A DNA stretch of 64,000 nucleotides from CAVQBP01 sp963782475 (GCA_963782475.1 CAWAJW010000016.1:248001-312000), one strand, 5' to 3'. Positions 1-10,638 are shown, counted from the stretch's first letter. Notes: generated by a model from the letters alone, not told the origin. Program-made: numbers and translations.

Positions 1-535
1 TTCAAGTGATTACAGTAAATGGGATCCTATCTCTTATATAAGTGATCCATTGGATGATTTGGGTCCCCATGTATTTGATTTAATTGGTTATATCTTTGAT
101 AAGAAAATAATTTCGGTATCAGCCGGTAAGCCGGACAAAAATAAATTCGATTTTAAAGTCAACGTAGAAAAAAATATAAAGGTTCAGTGCCGTGTTGAAC
201 ATTGCAATGAAACAATTAGAGAAATCAATATAAAAAGTAAAGCAGAAAATTATTTTATAACATTAAAGTCGGTTAGAATATTCCCGCAGTCCGGATTTGT
301 AAGGGATATACTGGATATAAATGATAGATTAAAGACAAAACTATTGAGAAAAGAATTTCCAATTAATATATCTTATGAAGTTCAGTTGGAAAAATTTTTT
401 AATTTTATGAAGTTAGGTAAAATTCCAAAACCAGGGATAGATGAAGGAATTTCGGCAATATGTGCAATCGAATCTACCCGGAAGTCAATTAATAATAAAG
501 GGAAGGAAATCTATTTAGATGAATTCAAATCTTAA
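1..535 (+). CDS. Gfo/Idh/MocA-family oxidoreductase, C-terminal part (cut by window edge)
   Basis: The open frame runs in from the left edge (first full codon at base 2), so only about the last 177 residues are present. An in-frame TTG at 50 is not a likely start. The segment DPLDDLGPHVFDL is the conserved helix of Gfo/Idh/MocA dehydrogenases, where a D-x-G-x-H motif follows the dinucleotide-binding domain, and the beta-rich remainder fits the substrate-binding domain. Family members are NAD(P)-dependent sugar or cyclitol dehydrogenases; the substrate cannot be read from this fragment. It overlaps the next gene by 17 bases, so the two are probably co-transcribed and co-translated. The family call is fairly safe; the specific role is unknown. 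Confidence 0.7.
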   Translation, partial: SSDYSKWDPISYISDPLDDLGPHVFDLIGYIFDKKIISVSAGKPDKNKFDFKVNVEKNIKVQCRVEHCNETIREINIKSKAENYFITLKSVRIFPQSGFVRDILDINDRLKTKLLRKEFPINISYEVQLEKFFNFMKLGKIPKPGIDEGISAICAIESTRKSINNKGKEIYLDEFKS

Positions 536-2069
536 GAATCAGCCGGGCCGCAAAAAAGTCCTAGCTATAGCTTTAGATGCCGCCGAACCAAGCCTGGTTG
601 AAAAATGGATTGAGGAAGGATATTTAAATAATTTAGCTGCACTTAGAAAAAAGGGGCAATTTGGAAGGTTATCTTCAACAGCCGAATGGCTTGCCGGATC
701 TGTATGGCCGACTTTTTATACAGGAACATATCCCGGCGAACATGGTTTTTATCATTACCTTCAATGGAAGAGTGATGAGATGGAATATGTGCGTCCCGGT
801 CCGGACTGGATTAATGCCGCTCCTTTCTGGCGAAATCTCGGAGATAATTATAAAGTTATTTCTGTAGATATACCATTAACTTTTCCGCCGACCCCTTTTA
901 ACGGAATAGAAATTTCCGGCTGGGCTTCTCATGACGGAATCTATCCGGTTTCATCTTATCCAACTGAAAAACTGGAATGGGTAATTGAAAATTTCGGCGA
1001 GCCGCCTATAAGTAATGAAATGGGAGGGCTGCAGTCATTAAATGATCTATTTAATGTAAAGGAAGAACTGATCAACGCAACAAAAAAAGAAGCTGAACTT
1101 GTTATAAACTTAATGAATTTGGAAAAATGGGATCTATTTCTATGCTGTTTTTCAGCTGCTCATCGCGGCGGGCATAAATTCTGGGATATTTCAAGTTCAA
1201 AAGATGAAGCGAATGATGAACAGAAACTAATATTTAATACCTGGCTAAGAGATATCTATCATGAATGTGATAAAGCTGTTGGTAAAATTTTAGAGACTGT
1301 AAATGATGATGTTACCGTACTTATCTTTTCACTGCATGGAATGGGGGCAAATACTTCTCTTTCAGAATATCTCTTACCCAAAATGATTTCAAATATTTTA
1401 ATGGGAAAGCCTGCAAATAATAAAAGCAACAGCTTTCTGAAAAAAATAAGGAACCTCATTCCTTTGGAATGGAGGTCTAACTTTAAAAGCCTTCTGCCTC
1501 TTAAAATCCAGGATAAATTAACCGCATACTGGCGTATGGGGGGAACAAAATGGGAAGAAACAATAATTTTTAATTTGCTCGCAGATTTACAAGGATATAT
1601 CAGAGTTAATTTAAAAGGAAGAGAAAAAACCGGTATAGTTACTATAGGAGAAGAATATGACAGCTATTGCAAAAAGATAATTGAAGGTTTAAAAAGTTTT
1701 AAAGACCAAAAGACAGGCGATCCGATTATTGAAAGCGTAAATCGAAGTGATCATTTATTCGAAAAGGGAAAAGGGTTTAATAATTTACCTGATATACTTG
1801 TTAAATGGAAACTGAACCCGGCATCAGGTTACGACAAAATTATTTCATCTGAATACGGTGATTTGAGATGGCCCCAACCGGGGAAAAATCCTGACGGAAG
1901 AAGCGGCAATCATCGGTCGGAAGGATTCCTTATAGCTGTTGGAAAAGATTTTAAAGAAAATTCAACCCTTGAAGAAAAGCATCATATTGTTGATCTAGCA
2001 CCAACTATTTTAAATCTCCTTAATATTGAAAAGCCAAAAGAAATGGAGGGAGTTATTATATCACAATAA
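519..2069 (+). CDS. AlkP-superfamily type I phosphodiesterase/nucleotide pyrophosphatase-like protein
   Basis: A 516-residue protein of the alkaline phosphatase superfamily. Asp20 in the first strand (AIALDAAEP) is the expected metal ligand and Thr65 in PTFYTGTYPGEHG is the expected nucleophile. Later ligand-bearing segments are AAHRGGH (around residue 215), LHGMG (around 272) and GNHRSEG (around 470). No signal peptide or membrane segment is seen, so it should be cytoplasmic. Relatives hydrolyse phosphodiester or pyrophosphate bonds and often sit in glycan or nucleotide-sugar loci. The usual D-H-G is replaced by L-H-G, so metal binding may differ from textbook members. The start lies inside the preceding oxidoreductase gene, which suggests translational coupling. 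Confidence 0.75.
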   Translation: MNSNLKNQPGRKKVLAIALDAAEPSLVEKWIEEGYLNNLAALRKKGQFGRLSSTAEWLAGSVWPTFYTGTYPGEHGFYHYLQWKSDEMEYVRPGPDWINAAPFWRNLGDNYKVISVDIPLTFPPTPFNGIEISGWASHDGIYPVSSYPTEKLEWVIENFGEPPISNEMGGLQSLNDLFNVKEELINATKKEAELVINLMNLEKWDLFLCCFSAAHRGGHKFWDISSSKDEANDEQKLIFNTWLRDIYHECDKAVGKILETVNDDVTVLIFSLHGMGANTSLSEYLLPKMISNILMGKPANNKSNSFLKKIRNLIPLEWRSNFKSLLPLKIQDKLTAYWRMGGTKWEETIIFNLLADLQGYIRVNLKGREKTGIVTIGEEYDSYCKKIIEGLKSFKDQKTGDPIIESVNRSDHLFEKGKGFNNLPDILVKWKLNPASGYDKIISSEYGDLRWPQPGKNPDGRSGNHRSEGFLIAVGKDFKENSTLEEKHHIVDLAPTILNLLNIEKPKEMEGVIISQ

Positions 2070-2461
2070 CAGAATTTTTAACATTCTTCCTTAACGATTT
2101 TGCTGTGTGTTTTGCGATTGGGAAAAGCTTTAAGGTTTTTTAATAATAATTTAAAATTCAATCCATTATTAGATCGGTTATGCAATCTGCCTGCAAATAA
2201 ATCAAACCTTAAGGAGTATCAAAAAAATCGGATAAAGAATTAGGCGAAAAGAGTTTATTATAGTCTACAGAATAATTAATTAAAAATTAAATTAACTTTT
2301 AATGAAAAAATTAAGAATGTTAGTTTGATATTTCTTGGCACAGAGCATTATGTGTTTTTTCCCTTCATATATCTTGAAATTCTGCATCAGATTTAATTTA
2401 AATTTTTTTGCTTTCTACTAAGGCCAGACCTAATTTCTGCAAATAAATTTTAGGTGATTTT
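2070..2461. other. Intergenic stretch with a probable TPR-kinase tail fragment
   Basis: This 392-base AT-rich stretch has no intact gene. Positions 2151-2243 look like the decayed last codons of a TPR kinase and are listed separately. No terminator hairpin or confident promoter was found. The last 50 bases form the leader of the collapsed kinase that follows. Confidence 0.5.
2151..2243 (+). pseudogene. Possible C-terminal remnant of a TPR-containing Ser/Thr kinase
   Basis: Reading in frame from 2151 to a TAG at 2241 gives about 30 residues beginning LKFNPLLDRLCNLP. This resembles the tail of the full kinase at 3384-5996 (LKLDPLYDPLRHLP) and the remnant at 3058-3153 (LKIDPLYDPLRKLP). Stops lie directly upstream in frame, so nothing longer survives. 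The match is short and could be chance, but it lies 220 bases upstream of a clear kinase remnant. Confidence 0.35.
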
Positions 2462-3153
2462 GTGCTTGGGGAAAGAGTGTCTCACTATAAAATTATCGAT
2501 AAGCTCGGCTCCGGCGGAATGGGTGAAATCTATAGAGCCGAGGAGATAACATTAAAGAGAATCGTTGCTCTTAAATTTCTTCCTTATTCCATTTCTTTCG
2601 ATGAAGAAGCTAAAAGAAGATTTATCTTTGAAGTGCAGTCGGCATCTGTATTGGACCATCCGAACATCTGTACTATCCATGAAAGCGGTGAGACAATAAA
2701 CGGCCGTCTGTTCATATCGATGGCTTATTATGAAGGGAAAACCTTAAAAGAGAAGATTGGCAAAGGTATAATTGAGAACGTAGAAGTAATAAATATTATC
2801 CTTCAAATTTGTGAGGGGTTGAATAAAGCCCATCAAAATAAAATAATCCATAGAGATATAAAACCTGCTAATATATTTATAACCTTGGATGGGGTGGTAA
2901 AGATATTGGATTTCGGGTTAGCCATGATAAAAGCTCAAAATTTTTTAACGATTTGATGACGTTAATATATAGTACCGGGATAGATCAAAAGTTTATTCAG
3001 AAAAATGCAACAATAAATTATTTGCTTTCAAATTATACAGGATTTTCTATTAATAGATTAAAAATCGATCCATTATATGATCCATTAAGAAAACTTCCTG
3101 AATATAAAGCAATAGTTGAGAAATATTCTGCAGAAGGTAATACAAGCAACTGA
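2462..3153 (+). pseudogene. Ser/Thr protein kinase collapsed by a large internal deletion
   Basis: The 5' part (2462-2956, GTG start) encodes the kinase N-lobe and half the C-lobe: the glycine loop LGSGGMGEIY, the lysine in ALKFL, HRDIKPAN and the DFG motif. It stops at TGA 2954 just after the DFG segment. The 3' part (about 3020-3153, another frame) matches only the last ~45 residues of the intact paralogue at 3384-5996 (GFSINRLKIDPLYDPLRKLPE). The rest of the kinase C-lobe, the membrane segment, the TolB-like domain and the TPR array, roughly 650 residues, are missing. This is best explained as a tandem duplicate of the following gene that lost its middle. A truncated kinase lobe might still be translated but lacks the activation segment and should be inactive. 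Confidence 0.85.
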
Positions 3154-3383
3154 TGGACATATTATGTCATTCCTATATCTGATTGATTAATCAGAATAAT
3201 TAATCATCTAGCCATTGACTTTAAATTGAGAAAAATATACTATATTGAGTGAAAATTTTACTTTGAGGGGCTAAATTCAAAAATAGTCTTCTTAATTTCC
3301 ATCCTGTATCTTCTGCCCCTTAAAAATCATTAATTTTTTTATAAAATAATCTGGCTTTTCTGATTTTAATTTTAGGGGTTCTT

Positions 3384-5996
3384 ATGATCGGGGAAAGTGT
3401 AAAGCACTATAAGGTCATATTCAAACTCGGCGAAGGCGGAATGGGTGAGGTTTATAAAGCTGAGGATACTAAATTAAAACGTATTGTCGCCCTTAAATTT
3501 CTTCCCATCTCCTTTTCTAATGATCGGGAAGCAAAAAAACGGTTTATACACGAAGCTCAATCTGCATCAGCCCTGGACCATACTAATATTTGTACTGTTC
3601 ATGAAATAGGAGAAACTGAAAACGGACAGTTATTTATTTCTATGGCTTGTTATGAAGGAGAAACCTTAAAAGATAAGATTGAAAAAGGACGAATGGATGC
3701 TGCTGAGACTATTGATATTACACTTCAAATTTGTGAGGGCTTAAAGAAAGCGCATCAAAACAACATCACACACAGGGATATAAAACCTGCTAACATATTT
3801 ATTACAAATGATGGGGTTGTGAAAATACTGGATTTCGGGCTGGCTAAGGTAAAAGGACAGACAAAGCTAACGCAAATGGGAAGTACGGCCGGAACAGTCG
3901 ATTATATGTCTCCCGAACAGGCAAAAGGGGAAGAGGTTGATCAGAAAACAGATATCTGGGCATTGGGAATAGTAATGCAGGAAATGCTAACAGGAGAATC
4001 ACCTTTCAGGGGGGATTATGAGCAGGCAGTAATTTATTCAATCATAAATAGTGAACCTGATTTAAGTAAAGTTCCTAAAGAGCTGGAACCTATAATAAAG
4101 AAAGCAATTCATAAATCACCAAAGGAGAGATATCAGAATATAGAAGAGATGGTTGATGATTTAATATCTTTAAAAACTGGTTCAAAAACTAGAAGAAATT
4201 TTATCATAAACAGAATAAAGAGAAGCAGTTCAAAAACCAAAATAATAATAGGAGCAGCAGCGCTATTAATTTTAACTGCTGCAATTTTATTCTCCATAAT
4301 TACTCCCTTTAATAATCAGGTTATTGCTGCCGGAAGAAAAATGATAGTTGTTCTTCCATTTGAGAATTTAGGGCCGCCTGAAGATGAATATTTTGCCATG
4401 GGAATGAGGGAAGAAATTTCAAACAAACTGGCAGCTTTAGGAAGTATTGGAGTTATATCGAGAAGCAGTGCTGAGAAATTTGCTAATACAAAAAAGACTG
4501 CAAAGGAAATAGGGAAAGAGCTTGGTGTTGATTATATACTGGAAGGGACAGTCCAATGGGCAAAAAACAAAAATAAATCCAGCCGTATACGAATAATTCC
4601 CCAATTAATAAAGGTGTCTGAAGACGTAAACATCTGGTCCGATTCTTATGACAGAGTTATGGATGATATTTTTAATATCCAGAATGAAATAGCGCAAAGT
4701 GTTGTTGATAAATTAGGAATTAAAATTCTTCCCGGAGAAACCGTAAAAGGACCGCCGCCCACTAAAAATATAAATGCATATGATTATTACCTTAAAGCAC
4801 TGCCGTTTCACTATGGTCCTACAACAGGTGACAATCTGAAGACCTGTATCAAGCTGTATGAAAAAGCTATCGAATTAGATACAAATTTTGCAGCGGCTTA
4901 TGCGCAGATTTCTATTGCATATATGGGATTATTTAAATGGTACTGGGACAGAGACAGCATCAACTTAAAAAAATCCTCCGTTTATTTGAGAAAGGCAAAA
5001 GAGATTAATCCAGATATTGCAGAAGTACACTTATCCCAGTTTTTTTATTATGCCTGGTTTACTAATGACAGGGAAAGAGTGTTTCGGGAATTAAAAAAAG
5101 TACTGGAAATACAACCGAACAATGCCGAGGCTTTATGGCAGATAAGCGGATTTTACTATAGAGAAGGGAAAATAGATTTATCAAAGCAGTGTGATCAATT
5201 GTCAATGCAGTTAGATCCATTAAATGCCAGATATCCGTGGGGTATAGGTTTAGATTATCAGATAATAAGAGATTATAAAAGTGCAGAAAAATATTTGAAA
5301 CGGGCAATAGAACTTAGTCCGAATTCTAGCTTTCAGTATGTGGATCTCGCCAAGAATTATCTGGATTGGAAAGGCAATACTGAGCTTGCCTGGCAAACAG
5401 TTAAGAAAATAAAAAATGATGATTATCTGGATTATTATGAGAATATCTTTATTTATTTAGATATTCTTGATAGAAATTTTGAAAAAGCTCTTAATCAGTT
5501 AAAATCTTCAAAAAAGGAATATGAAAACAGTATGGAAAGGTATATTCCTAATTCTCAAATGATTGGATTCATTTACAAATATATCGGGAAAACCGATCTG
5601 GCAAATAAATATTTTGATTCATCAAGAAAAAAAATAGAAAAGATGATTCCGGCAAATCCTGATGATGCCCATTTACATTTTTCGCTTTGCAGAAGTTATG
5701 CCGGGATGAGCAATATAAATAAAGCATTAATGGAGATTAATAAAGCTTTAGAATTAAGTCCCTTTTTAAGAGAACCAAGGCGGTCATATGTTAACAGCCG
5801 TTATTTAGCTGATGTATATACATTGGTTGGAGATTATAAAAATGCATTTGAAAAAATTGATTTATTACTTTCAAATCCGACAGGATTTTCAGTTAACAGA
5901 TTAAAGCTTGATCCGCTTTATGATCCATTGAGGCATTTACCTGAATATAAAACAATAGTTGAGAAATATTCAAAAGAAACGTATGAACTGAATTAA
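3384..5996 (+). CDS. Membrane Ser/Thr protein kinase with TolB-like and TPR domains
   Basis: An 870-residue Hanks-type kinase. Residues 10-265 form the kinase domain: glycine loop LGEGGMGEVY, Lys38, H130-R131-D132, D150-F151-G152, and SPEQ (176-179) ending the activation segment. All catalytic residues are present. One membrane helix lies near 286-308. A TolB/FlgO-like alpha-beta domain follows (VVLPFENLG... to about 450), then TPR repeats to about 830. Expected topology is cytoplasmic kinase with the sensor half in the periplasm. This gene starts a series of three intact paralogues in the window and lies directly upstream of a SusC/SusD pair on the same strand. ATG at 3384 is preceded by an AGGGG ribosome site. 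Ligand and phosphorylation targets are unknown. Confidence 0.9.
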   Translation: MIGESVKHYKVIFKLGEGGMGEVYKAEDTKLKRIVALKFLPISFSNDREAKKRFIHEAQSASALDHTNICTVHEIGETENGQLFISMACYEGETLKDKIEKGRMDAAETIDITLQICEGLKKAHQNNITHRDIKPANIFITNDGVVKILDFGLAKVKGQTKLTQMGSTAGTVDYMSPEQAKGEEVDQKTDIWALGIVMQEMLTGESPFRGDYEQAVIYSIINSEPDLSKVPKELEPIIKKAIHKSPKERYQNIEEMVDDLISLKTGSKTRRNFIINRIKRSSSKTKIIIGAAALLILTAAILFSIITPFNNQVIAAGRKMIVVLPFENLGPPEDEYFAMGMREEISNKLAALGSIGVISRSSAEKFANTKKTAKEIGKELGVDYILEGTVQWAKNKNKSSRIRIIPQLIKVSEDVNIWSDSYDRVMDDIFNIQNEIAQSVVDKLGIKILPGETVKGPPPTKNINAYDYYLKALPFHYGPTTGDNLKTCIKLYEKAIELDTNFAAAYAQISIAYMGLFKWYWDRDSINLKKSSVYLRKAKEINPDIAEVHLSQFFYYAWFTNDRERVFRELKKVLEIQPNNAEALWQISGFYYREGKIDLSKQCDQLSMQLDPLNARYPWGIGLDYQIIRDYKSAEKYLKRAIELSPNSSFQYVDLAKNYLDWKGNTELAWQTVKKIKNDDYLDYYENIFIYLDILDRNFEKALNQLKSSKKEYENSMERYIPNSQMIGFIYKYIGKTDLANKYFDSSRKKIEKMIPANPDDAHLHFSLCRSYAGMSNINKALMEINKALELSPFLREPRRSYVNSRYLADVYTLVGDYKNAFEKIDLLLSNPTGFSVNRLKLDPLYDPLRHLPEYKTIVEKYSKETYELN

Positions 5997-6340
5997 AATA
6001 TAATTTGGCAAAAATAAGGCAATATTTGAGATAAAACTGCATGCTTAACATGCAAAAAGAACGGACATCTTGAATGTGACGAATCAATAAAATTTTATTT
6101 TTTTCAGTTTAATTTTTGAAAATTCGACAGGGAGTATCATGGGGAAAAAGGCTATTAGTTATCTGTAGCTGATTTTTAATGTACATTTATAATGCTAAGA
6201 AGGGAATAACATTGATGAGATGGAATTGCTAAAGATTATAAAGGTACTTCTGCATATCATTATTGTAAAATAACAAATAGTGTGTCAATTACAGGCAATA
6301 CTAAGTCAATTAGTAGAAATTTTAAATAGAGGGAGGATAT
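5997..6340. other. Intergenic stretch upstream of the SusC gene
   Basis: This 344-base stretch has no recognisable gene. A small hairpin (TGCATG at 6038-6043 pairing with CATGCA at 6049-6054, followed by AAAAAG) lies just after the kinase gene. A strong purine ribosome site (GAGGGAGG) precedes the SusC start. Short open frames at 6130-6330 resemble no family I know. Confidence 0.4.
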
Positions 6341-9230
6341 ATGCGAAAATTATTACCTGCCATTTTTTTACTCTTATGCTTTTCTTCTATTATCTGGGGA
6401 CAAAAAAGTACAAGAGTTAGCGGTACTGTAACCGATAAAAATGGTAGGCCACTACCTAGTGCAAATATTTTTATTCATGCCCTGAATATTGGTTCTGCAG
6501 CTGACGAAAATGGTAAATTTATGTTCACAGTACCGGCAGAACAATCACGTGGGCAGAGTGTCGATATGACCGTCAGGTATGTAGGTTATAAATCCCAGAC
6601 AGTATCAATAATTCTGATTGGCGGTAATATAGAACAAAATTTTTCTTTGGAAGAAGATGTATTTCAGAGTGAAGAAGTTGTAGTTACCGGTATTGCATCT
6701 AGAACATCCAAATCAATCGCTGAAGTATCGGTGTCAAGAGTGAACGCTGCCGATTTAACAAATACATCTACCTTTCAAACTATGGCGCAATTGGTCGAAG
6801 GAAAAATAGCAGGTGTGCAGGTTACATCTGCATCCGGAAATGCTGGAGGCGGGTATAGATTTTATGTCCGCGGAGGTGGCGGTTTAAATGGTGATGAACA
6901 GCCTATCATTTATATTGATGGTATTAGGGTGGATAACGATGAGGTTACTGGTGCGGGGGTAGGCGGTCAGGGTGTTAGTATGCTGTCTTCGCTTACACCA
7001 GAAAATATTGCAAACATAGAAGTCTTAAAAGGACCTGCAGCAGCGGCAACTTATGGAACAAGCGGCTCCAATGGTGTTGTGCTTATTACTACAAAGAGTA
7101 ATGCAACCTGGACAGGAATATCTCAGCCGCTTACCGTTAATTATAAATATGCTTATGGTTTAAATACTCAATCATATAAATACAAAACAAGCGATTTTGT
7201 ATCGGCTAATGATGCTAATGCAATTTTTAGAGATGGCATTATACGGCAGAATAGTGTTGATATTGCCGGCGGATCCAACTTGCTTAGATTTTTTGCATCT
7301 TTTGATGATCGCAGTGAAGAAGGAAATATACTGAACAATGGTCTCAATAGAAAAGCTTTAAGAGCAAATTTGACTTCTTACACAACCTCAAATTTAACCA
7401 TCAGGGTTTCTTCAGGATATAATCTCACTGATGTTGACAGACCGCAAAATGATAACAATATTACCGGTTTTTTAGATAATGTTCTTACATTTCCCAAACC
7501 TTACCAGGATTTTGATAGTTCTTTAATTACTAAATCAACAGATAAAAGCTCTATTCAGTCTTTTACAGGCGGAATCCAAATTAATTATACACCAATTGAA
7601 AGGCTGGAATTTTATTTTGGCGGCGGTGTAGACAACAATAATCTTCGTGAAGATCAACTTTATCCTATAAATTATCTGGTGCCGGGTTTCAGAGCGATTT
7701 ATAACAGGGAAAACAGGCAGTTCACTTATGATTTAAATGGAAGATATTCATACAATATATTTCCCGGTTTAAATGTAACCTCAATTGCTGGTGCACAGCT
7801 TTTTAATCGTACTAGGAAAGAGTCATGGTTATGGACGGAAGATTTCGCTACTGACTTAATTATGGACATAGGAGCAGGTTCAAAAGTAGATAATTATGGA
7901 GAATATTTTATAAACCGCAGGGAAGCAGGGATTTTTACTGAACACAATTTTTTATATAATAAACAGTATTTTTTTACCCTGGGATTACGTGAAGACTTTT
8001 CCAGTTCTTTTGGCCAGGATGCTCCGAGCATAATTTATCCCAAAGCCAGTCTTGCAGTCCGATTAGACAAATATAGCTGGTTTCCTTCAGATCTGTTTAA
8101 TTTATTTAAGTTTCGTGCTGCCTATGGGGAGAATGGATTACTGCCCGACGTGCTTGCACCAATTCCACTATTATGGGAAGCAACCGCCGGCGGTTACGGT
8201 GCTGGTGCTACTATTGCAAACATTGGTAATAGTTCCATCAAACCTGAAAGAATTAAAGAATTTGAAACCGGTCTTGAAGTAGAATTTCTGAAAGACTACG
8301 CAATCGAATTTACTTATTATACACAGAAAGTTTCCAATTCTATTGTTTATAGATTAGAGTCACCCTCTACCGGATTGACCGATGGTAATGTCCCTTTTAA
8401 TATAGGAGAAGTGAAAAACTGGGGATTTGAATCTCTAATAAAAACAAGCTTAATTCGTTCGCCAAGTTATGAACTCGATCTCAGTCTAATCTGGAATTAC
8501 CAGAAAAATGAAGTTACAAGTCTTGGAGGATCCGAACCTATTTATGATCACTTTGATGTAAATGTAATAAAAGAAGGATTACCTAAACATGAATTTTATA
8601 CATGGAAAGTCCTGGGAGCAAAATTTAATCCTGACGGAACCTACGATGGTGTAAATGCAACTGAAAATCGCGTTGATTTCGGAAATCCCATTCCAAATCA
8701 TACAGGGGCATTCTCGATTAATTTTAAGTTTCTTAAGAATTTTAATCTTTATATACTTACAGGCTGGACACTTAACCAAAAGATGCTTAATTCAACGAAG
8801 CAATTTGCAGCAATGTATGGCAATGTTCCTGAATATAACATACTGAAAGTTAAATTAGGACTTACAAATGATCGTCCGGAAATTGCTCGTTTAAATCCAG
8901 GAACACAGGATTATATTGATGCGGCAAACAGATATGCTAAATTGGATTATAACTATTACGGAAATTATATAGAAGATACCCAATATTTTAAAGTTCAGGG
9001 AATTCAGTTTGAGTTATCGGTTTAAGGATTTGTTACCTCAAACTGGTTACGATTATATAAAAGATCTTATTGTTGGGGTATCTGCATTAAATGTATTAAC
9101 ATTTACAAAATATTCCGGAGCTGATCCGGAGATTGATTTTGACGGCAGCCGGTCATTATCCAGGGGACAGGATTTTTTAACACTCCAGCACCCAAGAGTT
9201 TATAACTTATGGGTTCGGGTAACATTATAA
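6341..9230 (+). pseudogene. SusC/RagA-type TonB-dependent outer-membrane receptor, frameshifted near the 3' end
   Basis: The domain order is complete: signal peptide (1-21, ending at the Q after WG), carboxypeptidase-regulatory-like domain (VSGTVTDKNGRPLPSANIF), TonB-box region (SEEVVVTGI), plug domain, and a long beta-barrel. The frame stops at 9023-9025, and the missing barrel end continues in the +1 frame from about 9009 to 9230 (LSYRFKDLLPQ... to NLWVRVTL). Removing one T around 9006-9010 gives one continuous protein of about 966 residues ending in the typical final beta-strand. SusC proteins import glycans or peptides with a SusD lipoprotein, and the SusD gene follows 17 bases downstream. 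Losing the last strands would normally stop barrel assembly, so this is either a real inactivation or a one-base sequence error. Confidence 0.85.
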
Positions 9231-9247
9231 AAGAGGAGATTTAAATT

Positions 9248-10453
9248 ATGAAAAGAAAAATTTTATTATATCAATTATTAATTTTTTTATTTTTTACCAT
9301 TTCGTGTAAAAATTATGTTACAAATATAGATCCTCTTGTTACAGCTGTTGATGATTCCGAACTAAATAGTGAGGCTCAAATACCCTTTGTTGTAAAAGGA
9401 GTTGAAACACGATTTGCTTTCGCAATAGCCCAAACCGATGTATGCGCAGCCGGTTTATCTGATGCTTTCTTTTTTGATGGTAATGTGCCTTCGGCAACTT
9501 TTCCTTCATTTGCTGAAATTGATGCGGGAAAAATACCACTGACTAACAATTCGGTTGACGGAGCTTATAATCCTGTTGGTCAATTTAGGTTTTATGCGGA
9601 TGATTTGATCAGAAGAGTGAATTCAATCCGGATATCTGATGATGCTGTTAAAAATAATGCTTTATTTACCGGATATTTTTATGGCGGTTTTGCCCGTTAT
9701 CTGTATGCAGCTTATTTCGGACTGAATCCAACACAAGGGGGTTCGCCTATAGATAATAGTCCGTTTATTAATTCTAATGATATGTACGATCTTGCAATTG
9801 ACAGGTTTAAGGAATCGCTGAAATATTTGAGTGATAATTTAATGATTAGAACCGTTAATTCTGTTATTGCAAGAGCATATTTATATAAAGGTGACTATTC
9901 AAATGCAGTAAATTATGCTGCAAACGGTATGATAAACGGTGATTCTCCATTTCAGGCTTTGCATAATTCCAGCCAGGATAATTTCTGGTGGGAACAGGCT
10001 GGTGCTTTCCGTCCCCAGTTTGTTGCTGATTTAAGATTTAAGGGCTATATAGATGTCGATCCTGATGAAGCAAACAGAATAAAAATAGATTCTGTAATAG
10101 GATTTAATGATGAAATGTATTATTTCCAGATTGTATATCCGGAAGATGTTTCTCCCCAGAAAATAATTACTTGGCAGGAAGTTAATTTGATGAGAGCGGA
10201 ATTAATACTTCGCGGAGTCGCTTCAGGCGATGCTCTTGTATTAGTTAATGAAGTCAGGACCTCTCATGGAATTACTCCTCTCAGTTCGATTGACCTAGAT
10301 GTAATTTATTCTGAAAGAGATAAAGAATTGTTTACATCCGGCAATCGTCTTGTTGATGAAAGAAGATTTAATAAATGGCATTTACCAACCGGTACATGGG
10401 AGTATCTCCCAGTAACCGAGAGAGAAAGGAACGGGAATCCAAATATTAATTAA
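9248..10453 (+). CDS. SusD/RagB-like nutrient-binding lipoprotein
   Basis: A 401-residue protein with a lipoprotein signal (hydrophobic residues 5-18, acceptor Cys20 in TISC, a relaxed Bacteroidota-style lipobox) and a helical, TPR-like body typical of SusD proteins. The C-terminal region carries family hallmarks: WQEVNLMRAELILR, LVNEVRTSHG and the terminal ERDKELFTSGNRLVDERRFNKW. It should sit on the outer membrane as the lid of the SusC channel encoded just upstream; gene order and spacing support this. It is shorter than many SusD proteins (usually 450-550 residues). The substrate is unknown, and no glycoside hydrolase or peptidase lies next to the pair to suggest one. Confidence 0.85.
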   Translation: MKRKILLYQLLIFLFFTISCKNYVTNIDPLVTAVDDSELNSEAQIPFVVKGVETRFAFAIAQTDVCAAGLSDAFFFDGNVPSATFPSFAEIDAGKIPLTNNSVDGAYNPVGQFRFYADDLIRRVNSIRISDDAVKNNALFTGYFYGGFARYLYAAYFGLNPTQGGSPIDNSPFINSNDMYDLAIDRFKESLKYLSDNLMIRTVNSVIARAYLYKGDYSNAVNYAANGMINGDSPFQALHNSSQDNFWWEQAGAFRPQFVADLRFKGYIDVDPDEANRIKIDSVIGFNDEMYYFQIVYPEDVSPQKIITWQEVNLMRAELILRGVASGDALVLVNEVRTSHGITPLSSIDLDVIYSERDKELFTSGNRLVDERRFNKWHLPTGTWEYLPVTERERNGNPNIN

Positions 10454-10638
10454 ATGATAATTAATTATAAAGTTATAATATAATAGCTGGGAATATTGAA
10501 AAAAATGTAATGAATCTGGATTAATTGAAAAAAAGCAATAAGTAAATAAAATTTTTACTCGTGTTTCCATTCTGCAATTGTTAATTGTTCATTCTTCATT
10601 GTTAATTATCCACATGTTACATCTGTTTCATCATTTGT

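Noticed and set aside
6130..6330. Possible decayed gene before SusC
   Set aside because: Short frames with no recognisable match and no conserved motif; not enough to call a pseudogene.
10567..10615. Repeated AATTGTTAATTG-like text, possible CRISPR or tandem array
   Set aside because: Only short, irregular AT-rich repeats; no regular spacers or cas genes. A similar fragment occurs near 50735-50763, so it is probably simple intergenic sequence.
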